This document shows, piece by piece, positions 10,247 through 19,006 of a stretch of 64,000 nucleotides of DNA. The stretch comes from CAXSBR01 sp964236495 (GTDB lineage: Bacteria; Actinomycetota; Actinomycetes; Mycobacteriales; Jatrophihabitantaceae): the NCBI GenBank assembly GCA_964236495.1, contig CAXSBR010000002.1, positions 276,486 to 340,485 on the forward strand, given 5' to 3'. A program made the translations under genes and the position numbers. The notes beneath the pieces are model-generated. The model searched no databases. It saw only the letters and a list, made by a program, of their open reading frames with translations, and was not told the DNA's origin. The first letter of the stretch is position 1. Every line of letters begins with the position of its first letter.

Positions 10247-11269
10247 ATGGCAGGTAACGCGACGTACCGGCTGGACAACACCGCGGTGCTGTCCGTCAGC
10301 GCGGTGGAAGCACCTGAGGTGGTCACCTCAGCCTCGATCGATGAGGCGCTGGCTGCCACCCTCAAGCGGGTTCGGCTGCGCCCCGGACTGTTCGAACGGC
10401 TGGCCGGCATCCGCGAGCGCCGATGGTGGCCCGAGGACGTCAGCTTCGTCGACGCGGCAGTGCTGGCCGGGCAGAAGGCCATCGACGAGGCCGGTGTGCA
10501 TCCCGCCGACATCGGCCTGCTCATCAACACGTCGGTGAGCAAGGCCGCGCTCGAGCCGTCCGCGGCCGTCGGGGTGCACCATGCGCTGGACCTGCCGACC
10601 TCGTGCCTCAACTTCGATTTGTCCAACGCCTGCCTGGGCTTCGTCAACGCGATGCAGCTGGCCGGCCTGATGATCGATGCCGGGCAGATCGACTACGCGC
10701 TGATCGTCGACGGCGAGGGCAGCCGCGTCACCCAGCAGCGCACGATCGCGCGCCTCAACGGTCCGACGACGACGTCGGCCGACGTCATCGCCGAGTTCGC
10801 GACGCTGACGCTGGGCTCGGGATCGGCCGGAATGGTGCTGGGCCGGCGTGATCGCCATCCGTCCGCGCATCGCCTCGTCGGTGGCGTCTCGCGGGCCGGC
10901 ACCGAGCACCACAAGCTGTGCGTCGGCGATCTGGACATGATGCGCACCGACGTCAAGGGCCTTTTCGACGCCGGTCTTGCGCTCTCGGAGCAGACGTGGA
11001 AGGAAGCCGGCACCGAGTTCGACTGGGTGGATCTGGACATGTACGTCAGCCATCAGATCTCGCAGGTGCACACCGATGCCATCTGCGCCACGCTGGGCAT
11101 CGACCCGGCCAAAGCGCCGCGGACGTTTCCGACCTACGGCAACATCGGACCGGCCTCGATCCCGTTCACGCTCGCGCTCCACGCCGACGAGCTGAAGCAG
11201 GGCAGCCGGGTGGTGTGCATGGGCATCGGCTCGGGCTTGAACACCTCCTGCGTCGAGCTGGAGTGGTGA
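10247..11269 (+). CDS. oleA: OleA, thiolase-fold acyl-CoA condensing enzyme for long-chain olefin synthesis
   Basis: 340 residues. OleA joins two fatty acyl-CoA molecules head-to-head to a beta-keto acid, the first step of long-chain olefin formation. The active-site cysteine is Cys129 in SNACLGFVNAM; His and Asn of the triad lie in YVSHQISQVH and TYGNIGPASIPF. It differs from FabH in context: the next genes are OleB/OleC and OleD, transcribed together. The last bases overlap the GTG start of oleBC by four bases, so translation is coupled. No strong ribosome binding site precedes ATG 10247. Confidence 0.93.
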   Translation: MAGNATYRLDNTAVLSVSAVEAPEVVTSASIDEALAATLKRVRLRPGLFERLAGIRERRWWPEDVSFVDAAVLAGQKAIDEAGVHPADIGLLINTSVSKAALEPSAAVGVHHALDLPTSCLNFDLSNACLGFVNAMQLAGLMIDAGQIDYALIVDGEGSRVTQQRTIARLNGPTTTSADVIAEFATLTLGSGSAGMVLGRRDRHPSAHRLVGGVSRAGTEHHKLCVGDLDMMRTDVKGLFDAGLALSEQTWKEAGTEFDWVDLDMYVSHQISQVHTDAICATLGIDPAKAPRTFPTYGNIGPASIPFTLALHADELKQGSRVVCMGIGSGLNTSCVELEW

Positions 11270-14022
11270 CGGGCGAGGATCGCAGCGAAGCAGTTCGTAA
11301 CAGCTTGGCGCGGCTGCCTCCGCGGCTGGACGGGCTGGATCCGCGCTGGTCGCGGCTGGTTCCGTTAGTTGACGCCGACGGCGTGCCGCGCACGTTCCAC
11401 GTTCTGGACTCGGCGGGTGCGGCACCGTCGGACGCGCAGTGGCGCGGAACGCTGCTGTGCGTGCACGGCAATCCGACCTGGTCCTATCTGTGGCGCCGGC
11501 TCGTCGCCGCGCCGCCGCCGGGCTGGCGGGTGCTGGCCGTCGACCAGTTGGGCATGGGGTATTCCGCCCGACCGGCTGGGATGCGGCGGCTGGCTCAACG
11601 CATCGACGATCTGGGCCGGCTGACCGACGCGCTGAACATCAGCGGCTCGGTGATCACCGTCGCCCACGACTGGGGTGGAGTGATCTCACTGGGCTGGGCG
11701 GCCGCGCACCGCGACCAGCTCGCCGGCATCGTGTTAACGAACACCGCGGTGCACCAGCCGGCTGGCTCCGAGGCGCCGACGCTCATCAAAGTCGCCCGCA
11801 CAGCAGGGCTACGGCAGCTGATCTGCCAGTGGACACCCGGGTTCGTCGTCACCGCCGCCGGCCTGAGCCGGCCGGCGCTGCCGCGCGCCACCCGACGGGG
11901 CCTGGCCGCGCCGTACCGGATGCCGCGACGCCGACGCGCGATCGCCGACTTCGTCGCCGACATTCCGCTGAACGCCGGCCATCCCAGCGCCGCCGCCCTG
12001 ACCGACGTGGAGACGGCCCTGCCGGCGCTGGTCGATGTGCCGACCCTGCTGCTGTGGGGGCCGCGCGATCCCGTGTTTTCCCGCCGCTACCTCGACGACG
12101 TGCACGCCCGGCTGCCCGGTGCCGACGTGCACCTGTTCGCTGGCGCGTCGCATCTGGTGACCGAGGACCGGCCCGAATACGTGCAGGTCATCGCCGACTG
12201 GGTGCGCGTGCTGCCCGAGCACCGAAGGAACTCGACCGTGGCTTCCGCAAGCGCAGAGCCGCCGCGGGCGTTGGACGCCGCGTTGATGGCGCGGGCCACC
12301 GCCGACGGCGCCGGCGTGGCTGTCGTCGAGCCGGGCAAGCCAGCTGTCGACTTCGCCGAACTCGAGCAGCGGGTCGCCGCGCTGGCCGACGGGCTGCGGC
12401 GCATCGGCGTGCAGCGCGGGGACCGGATTGCGATGTTGGTGCCACCGGGCGTCGACTTGACCGTCGCGGTGTACGCGAGCTGGCGGATCGGCGCGGTAAT
12501 CGTGGTCGCCGACGCCGGGCTAGGTCTGCGCCGGCTCGGCGCTGCGCTGCGCAGTGCCGGCGGGCATTACGTGATCGGCTCGGCTAAAGGTCTGGCCGCG
12601 GCCCGGGCGCTGCGGGTGCCCGGAATGCGCATTCTGGTCGGAGCGGCACCGACACCGTTGCAAGGACTGAGCGGGCTGGCGTCGCACACCGTCGCCGAAC
12701 TGAGCAGTCCGGCGGTCGCTGGCAGCGCGCAGTCAGGGCCAGCGTTGTCATCGCCGTCCACGGCCCCCCGTCCGCCGTTGACGGCCGCGCCAACGCCGTC
12801 CACGGCCCCGCCACCGCCGTCCACAGCCTCGCCATCCCCGCCACCGCCGTTCGTTCCGCTCACCGCCGCACCGTCGGCCACCGACGAGTGCGCCGTGGTG
12901 TTCACCTCGGGTGCCACCGGCCCACCTAAGGGCGTCGTCTATCGAGTCGGGCAGCTGAGGGCCCAGATCGATCTGATCGCCGCGACCTATCAGCTGACTT
13001 CGAACGACCGGCTGGTCGCGGCCTTCGCACCGTTCGCGCTCTACGGTCCGGCCTTCGGTATCGCCTCGGCGGTACCGGACATGGACGTCACCGCACCGGC
13101 CACCCTCACCGCCGCGGCCCTTGCCGACGCCATCGCGGCGGTGGATGCGACGGTCGTGTTTGCCTCCCCCGCAGCACTGCGCAACGTCGTGGCCACCGCC
13201 GGCGCCGTGCAGCCGGCGCAACACGAGACTCTGAGCCGTCCCCGACTGGTGATGTCCGCCGGCGCACCGCTGACGCTGCCGCTACTGCGCTCGGTCGCCG
13301 ATCTGTTCTCCGGCGCGCAGATTCACACGCCCTACGGCATGACCGAGGCGCTGCCGGTCACCGACGTGAACCTCAACGAGCTGGAGGAAGCCGGCGACGG
13401 TGTCGGTGTGTGCGTGGGACGGCCGGTAGCCGGCGTCGACGTGGGCATCAGCGCGCTCGACGACACCGGCGCGGCTCCTTCCGCGCCGCAAACCCTGGTC
13501 GACGTGACGGGCGAGGTCTGCGTTCGCGCCGCACACGTCAAGGACCGCTACGACCGGCTGTGGTCCACCGAGGCAAAGTCGTCGCGCGATGTCGGTTGGC
13601 ACCGCACCGGTGACGTCGGCCATCTCGACGCGCAGGGCCGGCTATGGATCGAGGGACGGCTCGTCGACGTCGTCACCACCGAGCAGGGTCCGATCACGCC
13701 GGTGCCGGTGGAGAACCGCTTGCTGGGCGTCGAGGGCATCAGTGCCGCCGCTGTGATCGGCGTCGGACCTGCCGGTGCGCAACAGGCCGTCGCCGTCGTC
13801 GTATCCGTCGGAGCGCCGGCCTCCGCCGGGCGCCGACGGGGCCGTCTGCGGCTCGCACTGGCGAGAACCGAATTGGCCGCATCGATGCGAGCGGCGGCCG
13901 GCGTCGAGCTCGCCGCGGTGCTGACCATGACGGCACTGCCTGTCGACATCCGCCACAACTCCAAGATCGACCATCCGGCGTTGCGCCGAGCGGCTGACCG
14001 ATTTCTGGCCGGCCGCCGATGA
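11266..14022 (+). CDS. oleBC: OleBC fusion: beta-lactone decarboxylase (alpha/beta hydrolase) + beta-lactone synthetase (acyl-AMP ligase fold)
   Basis: 918 residues from GTG 11266. Residues 1-315 are an OleB haloalkane-dehalogenase-like hydrolase: HGNPTWS oxyanion motif (His67), nucleophile Asp135 in AHDWGGV, His296 in GASHLVTED. Residues about 330-918 are OleC of the AMP-forming ligase superfamily: TSGATGPPKG at 547, YGMTEALPV, RTGDVGH with Asp783, and Lys900 in NSKIDHP. OleC makes a beta-lactone from the beta-hydroxy acid; OleB decarboxylates it to a cis-olefin. Fused OleBC proteins are known from actinobacteria. Unusual: a Pro/Thr/Ala/Ser low-complexity insertion of about 50 residues (485-540) directly before the P-loop. 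The stop overlaps the oleD start (ATGA). Confidence 0.94.
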   Translation: MTGEDRSEAVRNSLARLPPRLDGLDPRWSRLVPLVDADGVPRTFHVLDSAGAAPSDAQWRGTLLCVHGNPTWSYLWRRLVAAPPPGWRVLAVDQLGMGYSARPAGMRRLAQRIDDLGRLTDALNISGSVITVAHDWGGVISLGWAAAHRDQLAGIVLTNTAVHQPAGSEAPTLIKVARTAGLRQLICQWTPGFVVTAAGLSRPALPRATRRGLAAPYRMPRRRRAIADFVADIPLNAGHPSAAALTDVETALPALVDVPTLLLWGPRDPVFSRRYLDDVHARLPGADVHLFAGASHLVTEDRPEYVQVIADWVRVLPEHRRNSTVASASAEPPRALDAALMARATADGAGVAVVEPGKPAVDFAELEQRVAALADGLRRIGVQRGDRIAMLVPPGVDLTVAVYASWRIGAVIVVADAGLGLRRLGAALRSAGGHYVIGSAKGLAAARALRVPGMRILVGAAPTPLQGLSGLASHTVAELSSPAVAGSAQSGPALSSPSTAPRPPLTAAPTPSTAPPPPSTASPSPPPPFVPLTAAPSATDECAVVFTSGATGPPKGVVYRVGQLRAQIDLIAATYQLTSNDRLVAAFAPFALYGPAFGIASAVPDMDVTAPATLTAAALADAIAAVDATVVFASPAALRNVVATAGAVQPAQHETLSRPRLVMSAGAPLTLPLLRSVADLFSGAQIHTPYGMTEALPVTDVNLNELEEAGDGVGVCVGRPVAGVDVGISALDDTGAAPSAPQTLVDVTGEVCVRAAHVKDRYDRLWSTEAKSSRDVGWHRTGDVGHLDAQGRLWIEGRLVDVVTTEQGPITPVPVENRLLGVEGISAAAVIGVGPAGAQQAVAVVVSVGAPASAGRRRGRLRLALARTELAASMRAAAGVELAAVLTMTALPVDIRHNSKIDHPALRRAADRFLAGRR

Positions 14023-14999
14023 CGTCGGTACTGGTCACCGGCGCCAGCGGCATGCTCGGGCGCGCGGTCGCCATGGCGCTGATCGAGCGCGGCGACGAGG
14101 TCACCGTGATGCAGCGCGGGCCCAGCACGCTGCCCTGCCGCGAGGTGCGCGGGGACATCGCCGACCGAGCGTCCGTTGCAAACGCGGTGCAAGGCCAGGA
14201 CGCGATCGTGCACCTCGCCGCGAAGGTCGACGTCACCGGCCGCTGGGCGGACTACCGGCGGATCAACATCGACGGCACGCAGAATCTGCTGGACGCAGCG
14301 CGCGATTCCGGCGTGGGTCGCTTCGTCCACATCTCCTCGCCCTCGGTGGCACATGCCGGCCAGCCGCTGATCGCCGCGCCCGCGCAGCCCGCCGATCCGC
14401 ACCGGGCGCGCGGGCACTATGCACGCAGCAAGGCCGTCGCCGAAGGGGCCGCGCTGCGCGCCGACGGCCCCGACCTGGCCGTAGTTGCGCTGCGACCGCA
14501 CCTGGTCTGGGGTCCCGGGGACACCCAGCTGATCGGCCGCGTCGTCAACCGGGCCCGAGCGGGCAGGCTGGCGCTGGTCGGCTCGGGCGCCGCGCTGATC
14601 GACACCACGCACGTCAACAACGCCGCCGACGCAGTGCTCGCCGGGTTGGACCGGTGTGTGCGCGCCGCTGGTCAGGCGCTGGTAGTCAGCAACGGCGAGC
14701 CACGGCCTCTCGCCGAGATCGTGGCCCGGGTATGCGCCGCGGCAGGGATCGATCGGCGGCTCCCCCGAGTGCCGTATGCGCTGGCCTGGACCGGCGGCGC
14801 TGCGGTGGACGCGCTCTGGGCGGTGCGAACACGCACCGGCGCGCCGGGCGAGCCGCCGCTGACCCGCTTTCTGGTGAACCAATTGGGCACCGCGCACTGG
14901 TTCGCCCAGAAACACACCCGCACCGTGCTGCAGTGGCAGCCCCGCACAAGCCTGGAGCAGGGGTTCACCGACCTCGCCCGCTACTACTCCACCAATTGA
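14019..14999 (+). CDS. oleD: OleD, NAD(P)-dependent 2-alkyl-3-ketoacid reductase (extended SDR)
   Basis: 326 residues. Rossmann motif VTGASGMLGRA at residues 5-15, the DIADRAS acidic segment, and catalytic YARSK with an upstream Ser (HISSPSV). OleD reduces the 2-alkyl-3-keto acid made by OleA to the 3-hydroxy acid that OleC turns into a beta-lactone. ATG 14019 overlaps the oleBC stop by four bases, so the ole genes form one translationally coupled operon in the order A-BC-D. The length and the 3-beta-HSD-like C-terminus (GEPPLTRFLVNQLG) fit the family. Confidence 0.92.
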   Translation: MTSVLVTGASGMLGRAVAMALIERGDEVTVMQRGPSTLPCREVRGDIADRASVANAVQGQDAIVHLAAKVDVTGRWADYRRINIDGTQNLLDAARDSGVGRFVHISSPSVAHAGQPLIAAPAQPADPHRARGHYARSKAVAEGAALRADGPDLAVVALRPHLVWGPGDTQLIGRVVNRARAGRLALVGSGAALIDTTHVNNAADAVLAGLDRCVRAAGQALVVSNGEPRPLAEIVARVCAAAGIDRRLPRVPYALAWTGGAAVDALWAVRTRTGAPGEPPLTRFLVNQLGTAHWFAQKHTRTVLQWQPRTSLEQGFTDLARYYSTN

Positions 15000-15066
15000 C
15001 TGGCCGACTACACGCTCCATCGTGAGTCGGGAGGCTGAGCGAGTTGACGGCGGGCTCGAGCGATGA

Positions 15067-15873
15067 TCAGGACGCCGTCGCGACGGGCCTCTCTACGGCG
15101 AGGCTCCGCTGACCGGTCGACTGCCATGCCCGTCGCGCTCCCGCCACAAGCCAGGCACAGCCCACGAGAATCAGCACAGCCACGATTCCGTCGAGCCAGA
15201 AATGGTTTCCCGTAACGACGACGATGATCGTCATCAGCGCGGTGTGCACGGGCGCAATGTAGCGCCAGCGGCTCGGACTGGTACGCCAGGTGTAGTAACC
15301 GATGAGTACCGCCCACGCCACATGCACCGAGGGCATCGTCGACAGCTGGTCTATTGCGAGGCCGTTGCTGTACACCGACTGGTGATATTGCAGCCCGGTG
15401 TCGACGATGCCGGGCAGCATCCGCGGCGGCGCCACCGGAACGAGTTGCACAATGAGGCAGCCCAGCGTCGTCCAGGCCATCACCTGCCGCACTGGCCGAT
15501 ACGCAGTGCGGTGTCGAGCGAACAGCCAGATCAGGAACAGCAGCATGGTCGTGAAATGCATGGCGGCGTAGTAATAATTTGCGCCCTGCACGACCAGCCG
15601 GTGGCCCAGGACGAGGTGTTGCGTCGTTGCCTCCGAGGGCAGCGGCAGGTGTCGTTCGAACCGCTCGATCCACCGCGCCCGCGCAAGAGCTCCGGTACGG
15701 CTCACTCCTGAGACGGCACCGGCCACCTGCCACAGTCCGTACAGGAACCCGATGACCGCAACCTCGCGGGCGAAGGCGGCAGTCGCGCGTATCGATTTCG
15801 ACGAAGATGCTGACCCCAGCCCGCCAGCTGCGGCCACAACGGCGGCAGCTTCCCAGGAGTGCTGCCAGTTCAT
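15067..15873 (-). CDS. PAP2-superfamily integral membrane phosphatase/inositolphosphotransferase-like protein
   Basis: 268 residues from ATG 15873 (GGTGGG just upstream), with about six membrane helices. The Aur1/Ipt1-like subgroup of PAP2 is recognised by APPRMLPGIVDTG (about residue 155), then MPSVHVAWA with the catalytic His and GNHFWLDGI with the second His/Asp pair. Such proteins transfer or remove lipid-linked phosphate groups at the membrane. It is convergent with oleD and on the same strand as the CAAX protease gene 302 bases upstream. The actual lipid substrate cannot be read from sequence. A much longer open frame upstream of this start is the antisense/other-frame shadow of the protease gene. 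Confidence 0.85.
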   Translation of the reverse strand: MNWQHSWEAAAVVAAAGGLGSASSSKSIRATAAFAREVAVIGFLYGLWQVAGAVSGVSRTGALARARWIERFERHLPLPSEATTQHLVLGHRLVVQGANYYYAAMHFTTMLLFLIWLFARHRTAYRPVRQVMAWTTLGCLIVQLVPVAPPRMLPGIVDTGLQYHQSVYSNGLAIDQLSTMPSVHVAWAVLIGYYTWRTSPSRWRYIAPVHTALMTIIVVVTGNHFWLDGIVAVLILVGCAWLVAGARRAWQSTGQRSLAVERPVATAS

Positions 15874-16175
15874 ACCCACCGTCTGCACGGCGACAACTAT
15901 GCCGGGCTCATCAACAGACCTGCCGACGGCGACCTTGCAACGGCGAACAGGCCCTGAAGCGGGGGTGGCGGCGCCTGGCTGATGCCGGGGCGCCGCTAAG
16001 TCGCGGTCGCTGCGGAAAGCCGATGTGGTCTGACAGGGCCTTCCACGCGCGATCGAAGAGCCGGCCAGCCGTCGGACGATGCACTGGCCGGCGCGCTCGC
16101 CGGCGCCGACCGACCGCTGCCGCTGAGCTGCTTCGGCGCCGCCTGGTGCCGCTAGGACCGATCGCACGATCCGGT
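15874..16175. other. 302-base intergenic stretch, nothing recognised
   Basis: It lies between the co-directional PAP2 and CAAX-protease genes. GC-rich short inverted repeats (for example GGCGCGCTCGCCGGCGCC near 16091-16108) may form a terminator-like hairpin for the upstream gene. No gene with a start signal or domain was found. Confidence 0.4.
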
Positions 16176-16886
16176 TCAGGCGAACAGCGGTGGTAGCGCG
16201 AACAGCAAGATCGTCGACCAGGTTACGTGCGTGAGGATCGGCGCCAGGACACCCCCGGAGGCCCGCCGTTGCAGGCCGAGCACCAAGCCCAGAGCGAGTG
16301 CTGCGAACACCAGCATCGGATTGCGGGTGGCAATGGTTGCCACCGCGTAGACCACTGTCGAAATGACCACCGGGTTCTTGCGCCCGATTGCTGCGAACAG
16401 TGCGCCGCGGAAAAAGACCTCCTCCGCCACGCCGTTGACCAGAGTGACGGCTGCGATCCCGATCGCCGAGCCCTGCCGGGCGTGGGCAAGCACGCTCTGC
16501 ACGAAGTCCCGCAGCGGTGCGATCTCGCGCACCACCAGTGCACCCACGACGAACATCGCCCCGGCCAACAGGCCGGTGACCACCGGCGTGATCAGTGGAC
16601 GACGCAAGGTGCCGCTGAACGGGATGTAGCCCAGATGCAGCGGTCCCGACAACAGGCCGCCCACCACCCAGGTCGCAGCCACTGCCAGCGTGAGCGGGTA
16701 GAAGGCGAAGCGGCCGGGCTGCGTCGACAGCGACACGCCGAGCAGTACCGCGCCGATCACCAGAACCACCGCCACGACTGCGCGCCGGCGCCGGAAGTCG
16801 GCGTCGGACTGCTGATGATTGCGGGGAGCCTTCTCGACCAGCGAGGCGGCGAACGCACGCTCGACGACGCTTCGCCACGCTGTCAT
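16176..16886 (-). CDS. CPBP family intramembrane glutamic endopeptidase (CAAX protease-like)
   Basis: 236 residues with about seven or eight membrane helices. Abi/CPBP motifs are present: motif 1 EEVFFRG in VAEEVFFRGALFAAI (about residue 165), and a second-motif His in ILTHVTWST near the C-terminus. These membrane proteases act in prenyl-protein processing, bacteriocin immunity or regulated proteolysis; no bacteriocin or CAAX substrate is visible here. ATG 16886 is the assumed start. Confidence 0.88.
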   Translation of the reverse strand: MTAWRSVVERAFAASLVEKAPRNHQQSDADFRRRRAVVAVVLVIGAVLLGVSLSTQPGRFAFYPLTLAVAATWVVGGLLSGPLHLGYIPFSGTLRRPLITPVVTGLLAGAMFVVGALVVREIAPLRDFVQSVLAHARQGSAIGIAAVTLVNGVAEEVFFRGALFAAIGRKNPVVISTVVYAVATIATRNPMLVFAALALGLVLGLQRRASGGVLAPILTHVTWSTILLFALPPLFA

Positions 16887-16961
16887 GCCTGCACGGCGGT
16901 CATCGTGGCGGCGTCGAGTCCGGCGCAGAGTTCAGCCCGGCGGCCGTCGTTGGAACGCGCA

Positions 16962-17900
16962 TCAGCGCTGCGCTGCGGAATCGGCCGAACCCAGCTGTGC
17001 AGCCCGGTCGGTGAGCGCCAGTCGCACCGCGTCGTCGTAACCCATCGTCGGGCCTGGCACGACGTCTTCGATGCCGCGCTCGCGCACCACCACCTTGGTG
17101 GTCATCGAGTCGACCAGGGTTCGGGCCGTCGCGGTGTCGACGTCGGTAACCAGTGCAAGCCACGCCGAGGACAGGCGCGGAGTGAGCAGTGGAACGCTGA
17201 TGTTGGGCAATTTCTTGCCCTGCACGGCAGCGGCGCGCTGCATCATGTCGATGTAGCGCAGCACCTCAGGGCCGCCGATGTCGAAGGTTCGTCCGCGCGC
17301 AGCGGCGGGTTCCAGCACGCCACTGAGGTAGCGGATGACGTCGGGCAGCGCGATCGGCTGCGTCTCGGTGTTGACCCAGCGCGGAGTCAGCATCAGCGGC
17401 AGGTGATCGATCAGCTGGCGGGTGATCTCCCATGAGATTCCGCCGTGGCCGACGACGACGGCGGCACGCAGCACGGTCACCGGCACGCCGTCGGCGGCGA
17501 GCAGGTGTTCCACCTCGCGCCGTGAGCGCAGGTGTGCAGATAGATCGTGGTTGTCGTCACCGAGCCCGCCGAGATAGACGATCCGCTCGAGCCCGGCATG
17601 CGCTCCGGCGCTGGAGAAGTTGCCGGCCGCGGTCGCATCCATGTCCTCGAAGTCGGCAGAGCCCAGTGAGTGCACCAGGTAGTAGGCGGCGTCCGCGCCG
17701 GCCATCGCTGCTTTCAGGGAACCGAGGTCGGACACGTCGCCGGCAACGGCGGTACCGGCGCCCTGGTAGGAGTCGGGCTGTCGGGTCATGGCACGGACGT
17801 CGTAACCCGAAGCGGCCAATGCGGTGCACAGGTGCGAGCCGACGAAGCCTGATGCGCCGGCGACCAGAACGGTCTTAGTCTCAGACGTGGACATGGTCAT
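16962..17900 (-). CDS. NAD(P)-binding atypical SDR (NmrA/complex-I NDUFA9-like)
   Basis: 312 residues from ATG 17900. An N-terminal Rossmann motif VLVAGASGFVGSHL (about residues 10-23) is followed by MTRQPDSY and GDVSDLGSL, the pattern of atypical SDRs. The usual YxxxK is missing (SRREVEHLL aligns there), as in NDUFA9/NmrA-like NAD-binding proteins that may sense the cofactor rather than catalyse. The C-terminal half has TFDIGGPEVLRYIDMM, typical of the DUF2867-associated reductases. It is divergent from the small gene at 18066. Confidence 0.85.
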   Translation of the reverse strand: MTMSTSETKTVLVAGASGFVGSHLCTALAASGYDVRAMTRQPDSYQGAGTAVAGDVSDLGSLKAAMAGADAAYYLVHSLGSADFEDMDATAAGNFSSAGAHAGLERIVYLGGLGDDNHDLSAHLRSRREVEHLLAADGVPVTVLRAAVVVGHGGISWEITRQLIDHLPLMLTPRWVNTETQPIALPDVIRYLSGVLEPAAARGRTFDIGGPEVLRYIDMMQRAAAVQGKKLPNISVPLLTPRLSSAWLALVTDVDTATARTLVDSMTTKVVVRERGIEDVVPGPTMGYDDAVRLALTDRAAQLGSADSAAQR

Positions 17901-18065
17901 GGCCGTCGTCGATTTAGCATCCGGTGCTGGCCTTTCGTGGTAAGCCGAAGTCGAGGTGTGGCGCCTCGACCCGTCGCTTGTAGTGTAGCCATTGATCGAA
18001 CGCTCAAGGCCAGTCAACAGATCGGCCTCTCGCCCACCACCGCCTCCGGGCAGAAAAGAGATGTC

Positions 18066-18293
18066 ATGACCGCAACCACACCCTCCGTCACAGACCAGCA
18101 CACCACCAGCTTCGTAGATCTTGGTCAGCAGATGTGGGCGTACCTCACCGGCGCGCAGGCCGCGATCAATTACGAGTTCGTCGACATGACCGTCGAGGTG
18201 CCTCGCGAGACCGGTCCCGATTCACCGCGCGCGACATGGAAGCTCAACGGCACTCTGCGCATCACCACGGCGGACGCTGCAAGTAAGCAGTGA
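18066..18293 (+). CDS. small conserved-looking protein of unknown function
   Basis: 75 residues from ATG 18066 (AAAGAG upstream). No domain recognised; the segment AINYEFVDMTVEVP followed by WKLNGTLRITT looks like beta-strands. Its stop codon overlaps the GTG start of the next gene (GTGA), which argues that both are real and co-translated. Confidence 0.6.
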   Translation: MTATTPSVTDQHTTSFVDLGQQMWAYLTGAQAAINYEFVDMTVEVPRETGPDSPRATWKLNGTLRITTADAASKQ

Positions 18294-18793
18294 CGTCGTC
18301 GGGGTTCAGGCCACCACCCGGCCCGGCGCTCGACGTCCAGGCCGCGTTGTCGCTGGAGATCGACGGGCGGGCCGCGTCGATCACCGGATCCGGCGACCGG
18401 CTGGTTCTGCACCTCGACTCCCCCGGGCACACGCTGCACGCGGCGCGGGGATTTACGTCGTCGGCAGCCGTCGGCGGGGTGGCTAACATGCTGAGGGCCG
18501 CTGGCCTACGCCTGGACGTCGAGGGTGCACACGGCCGGTTGCTGTCCATGGGCGCCGGCATCGATTCTTTACTAGGCCGCGTAAGCACAGGTAGCCGTTC
18601 CGTTTCGGCGGGTTCACCACGGGCGGTGACCTATCTCGCCGCGCAGCTGCTGCGGCGCGTGGGGGGCCGTCGACAGAGCGCAACCGTTGCTGGCCTCACG
18701 GGCGCAGGGTTGATTGCAGCAGCACTGGTCTCGGCACTGAGCGGACGGCATTCGCGCGCTGACATACCAGGCAGGAACAGCCGTACCCGGTAG
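18290..18793 (+). CDS. protein of unknown function, translationally coupled to the preceding gene
   Basis: 167 residues from GTG 18290, overlapping the previous stop by four bases. The first 100 residues alternate short beta-like segments (LSLEIDGRAASITGSGDRLVLHLDSPG); residues about 130-150 are hydrophobic (TVAGLTGAGLIAAALVSAL) and may be one membrane helix, followed by a basic tail. No family recognised. Confidence 0.6.
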   Translation: MTSSGFRPPPGPALDVQAALSLEIDGRAASITGSGDRLVLHLDSPGHTLHAARGFTSSAAVGGVANMLRAAGLRLDVEGAHGRLLSMGAGIDSLLGRVSTGSRSVSAGSPRAVTYLAAQLLRRVGGRRQSATVAGLTGAGLIAAALVSALSGRHSRADIPGRNSRTR

Positions 18794-19006
18794 CGCCTGT
18801 TCGACCAGCACCGTTGCCGCGACCCGAACTTCACCGACGGACACGTCGGGCGCCGGCCCGGACGGCCTCGAGGTGGTCGGTAAGCGAGAGGTCAGCCCGG
18901 CGACCTGATCCGTTCATGTGTTCTCCATCTGTGCGCCAGCTGAGTTGGCCAGGGTGAGGTTGCGCGACCCGGTCCCGCGAGTCGCTCGAACCCCACAGGA
19001 GCGTTC

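Noticed and set aside
10918..11265. Extension of OleBC upstream of GTG 11266
   Set aside because: The frame is open but lies inside oleA, and the conserved OleB start with the GTGA overlap makes 11266 the natural start.
15067..16878. 603-residue minus-strand open frame covering PAP2 and the region upstream
   Set aside because: Only its last 268 residues are PAP2-like; the first part lies in another frame of the CAAX protease gene and is Arg/Gly-rich noise.
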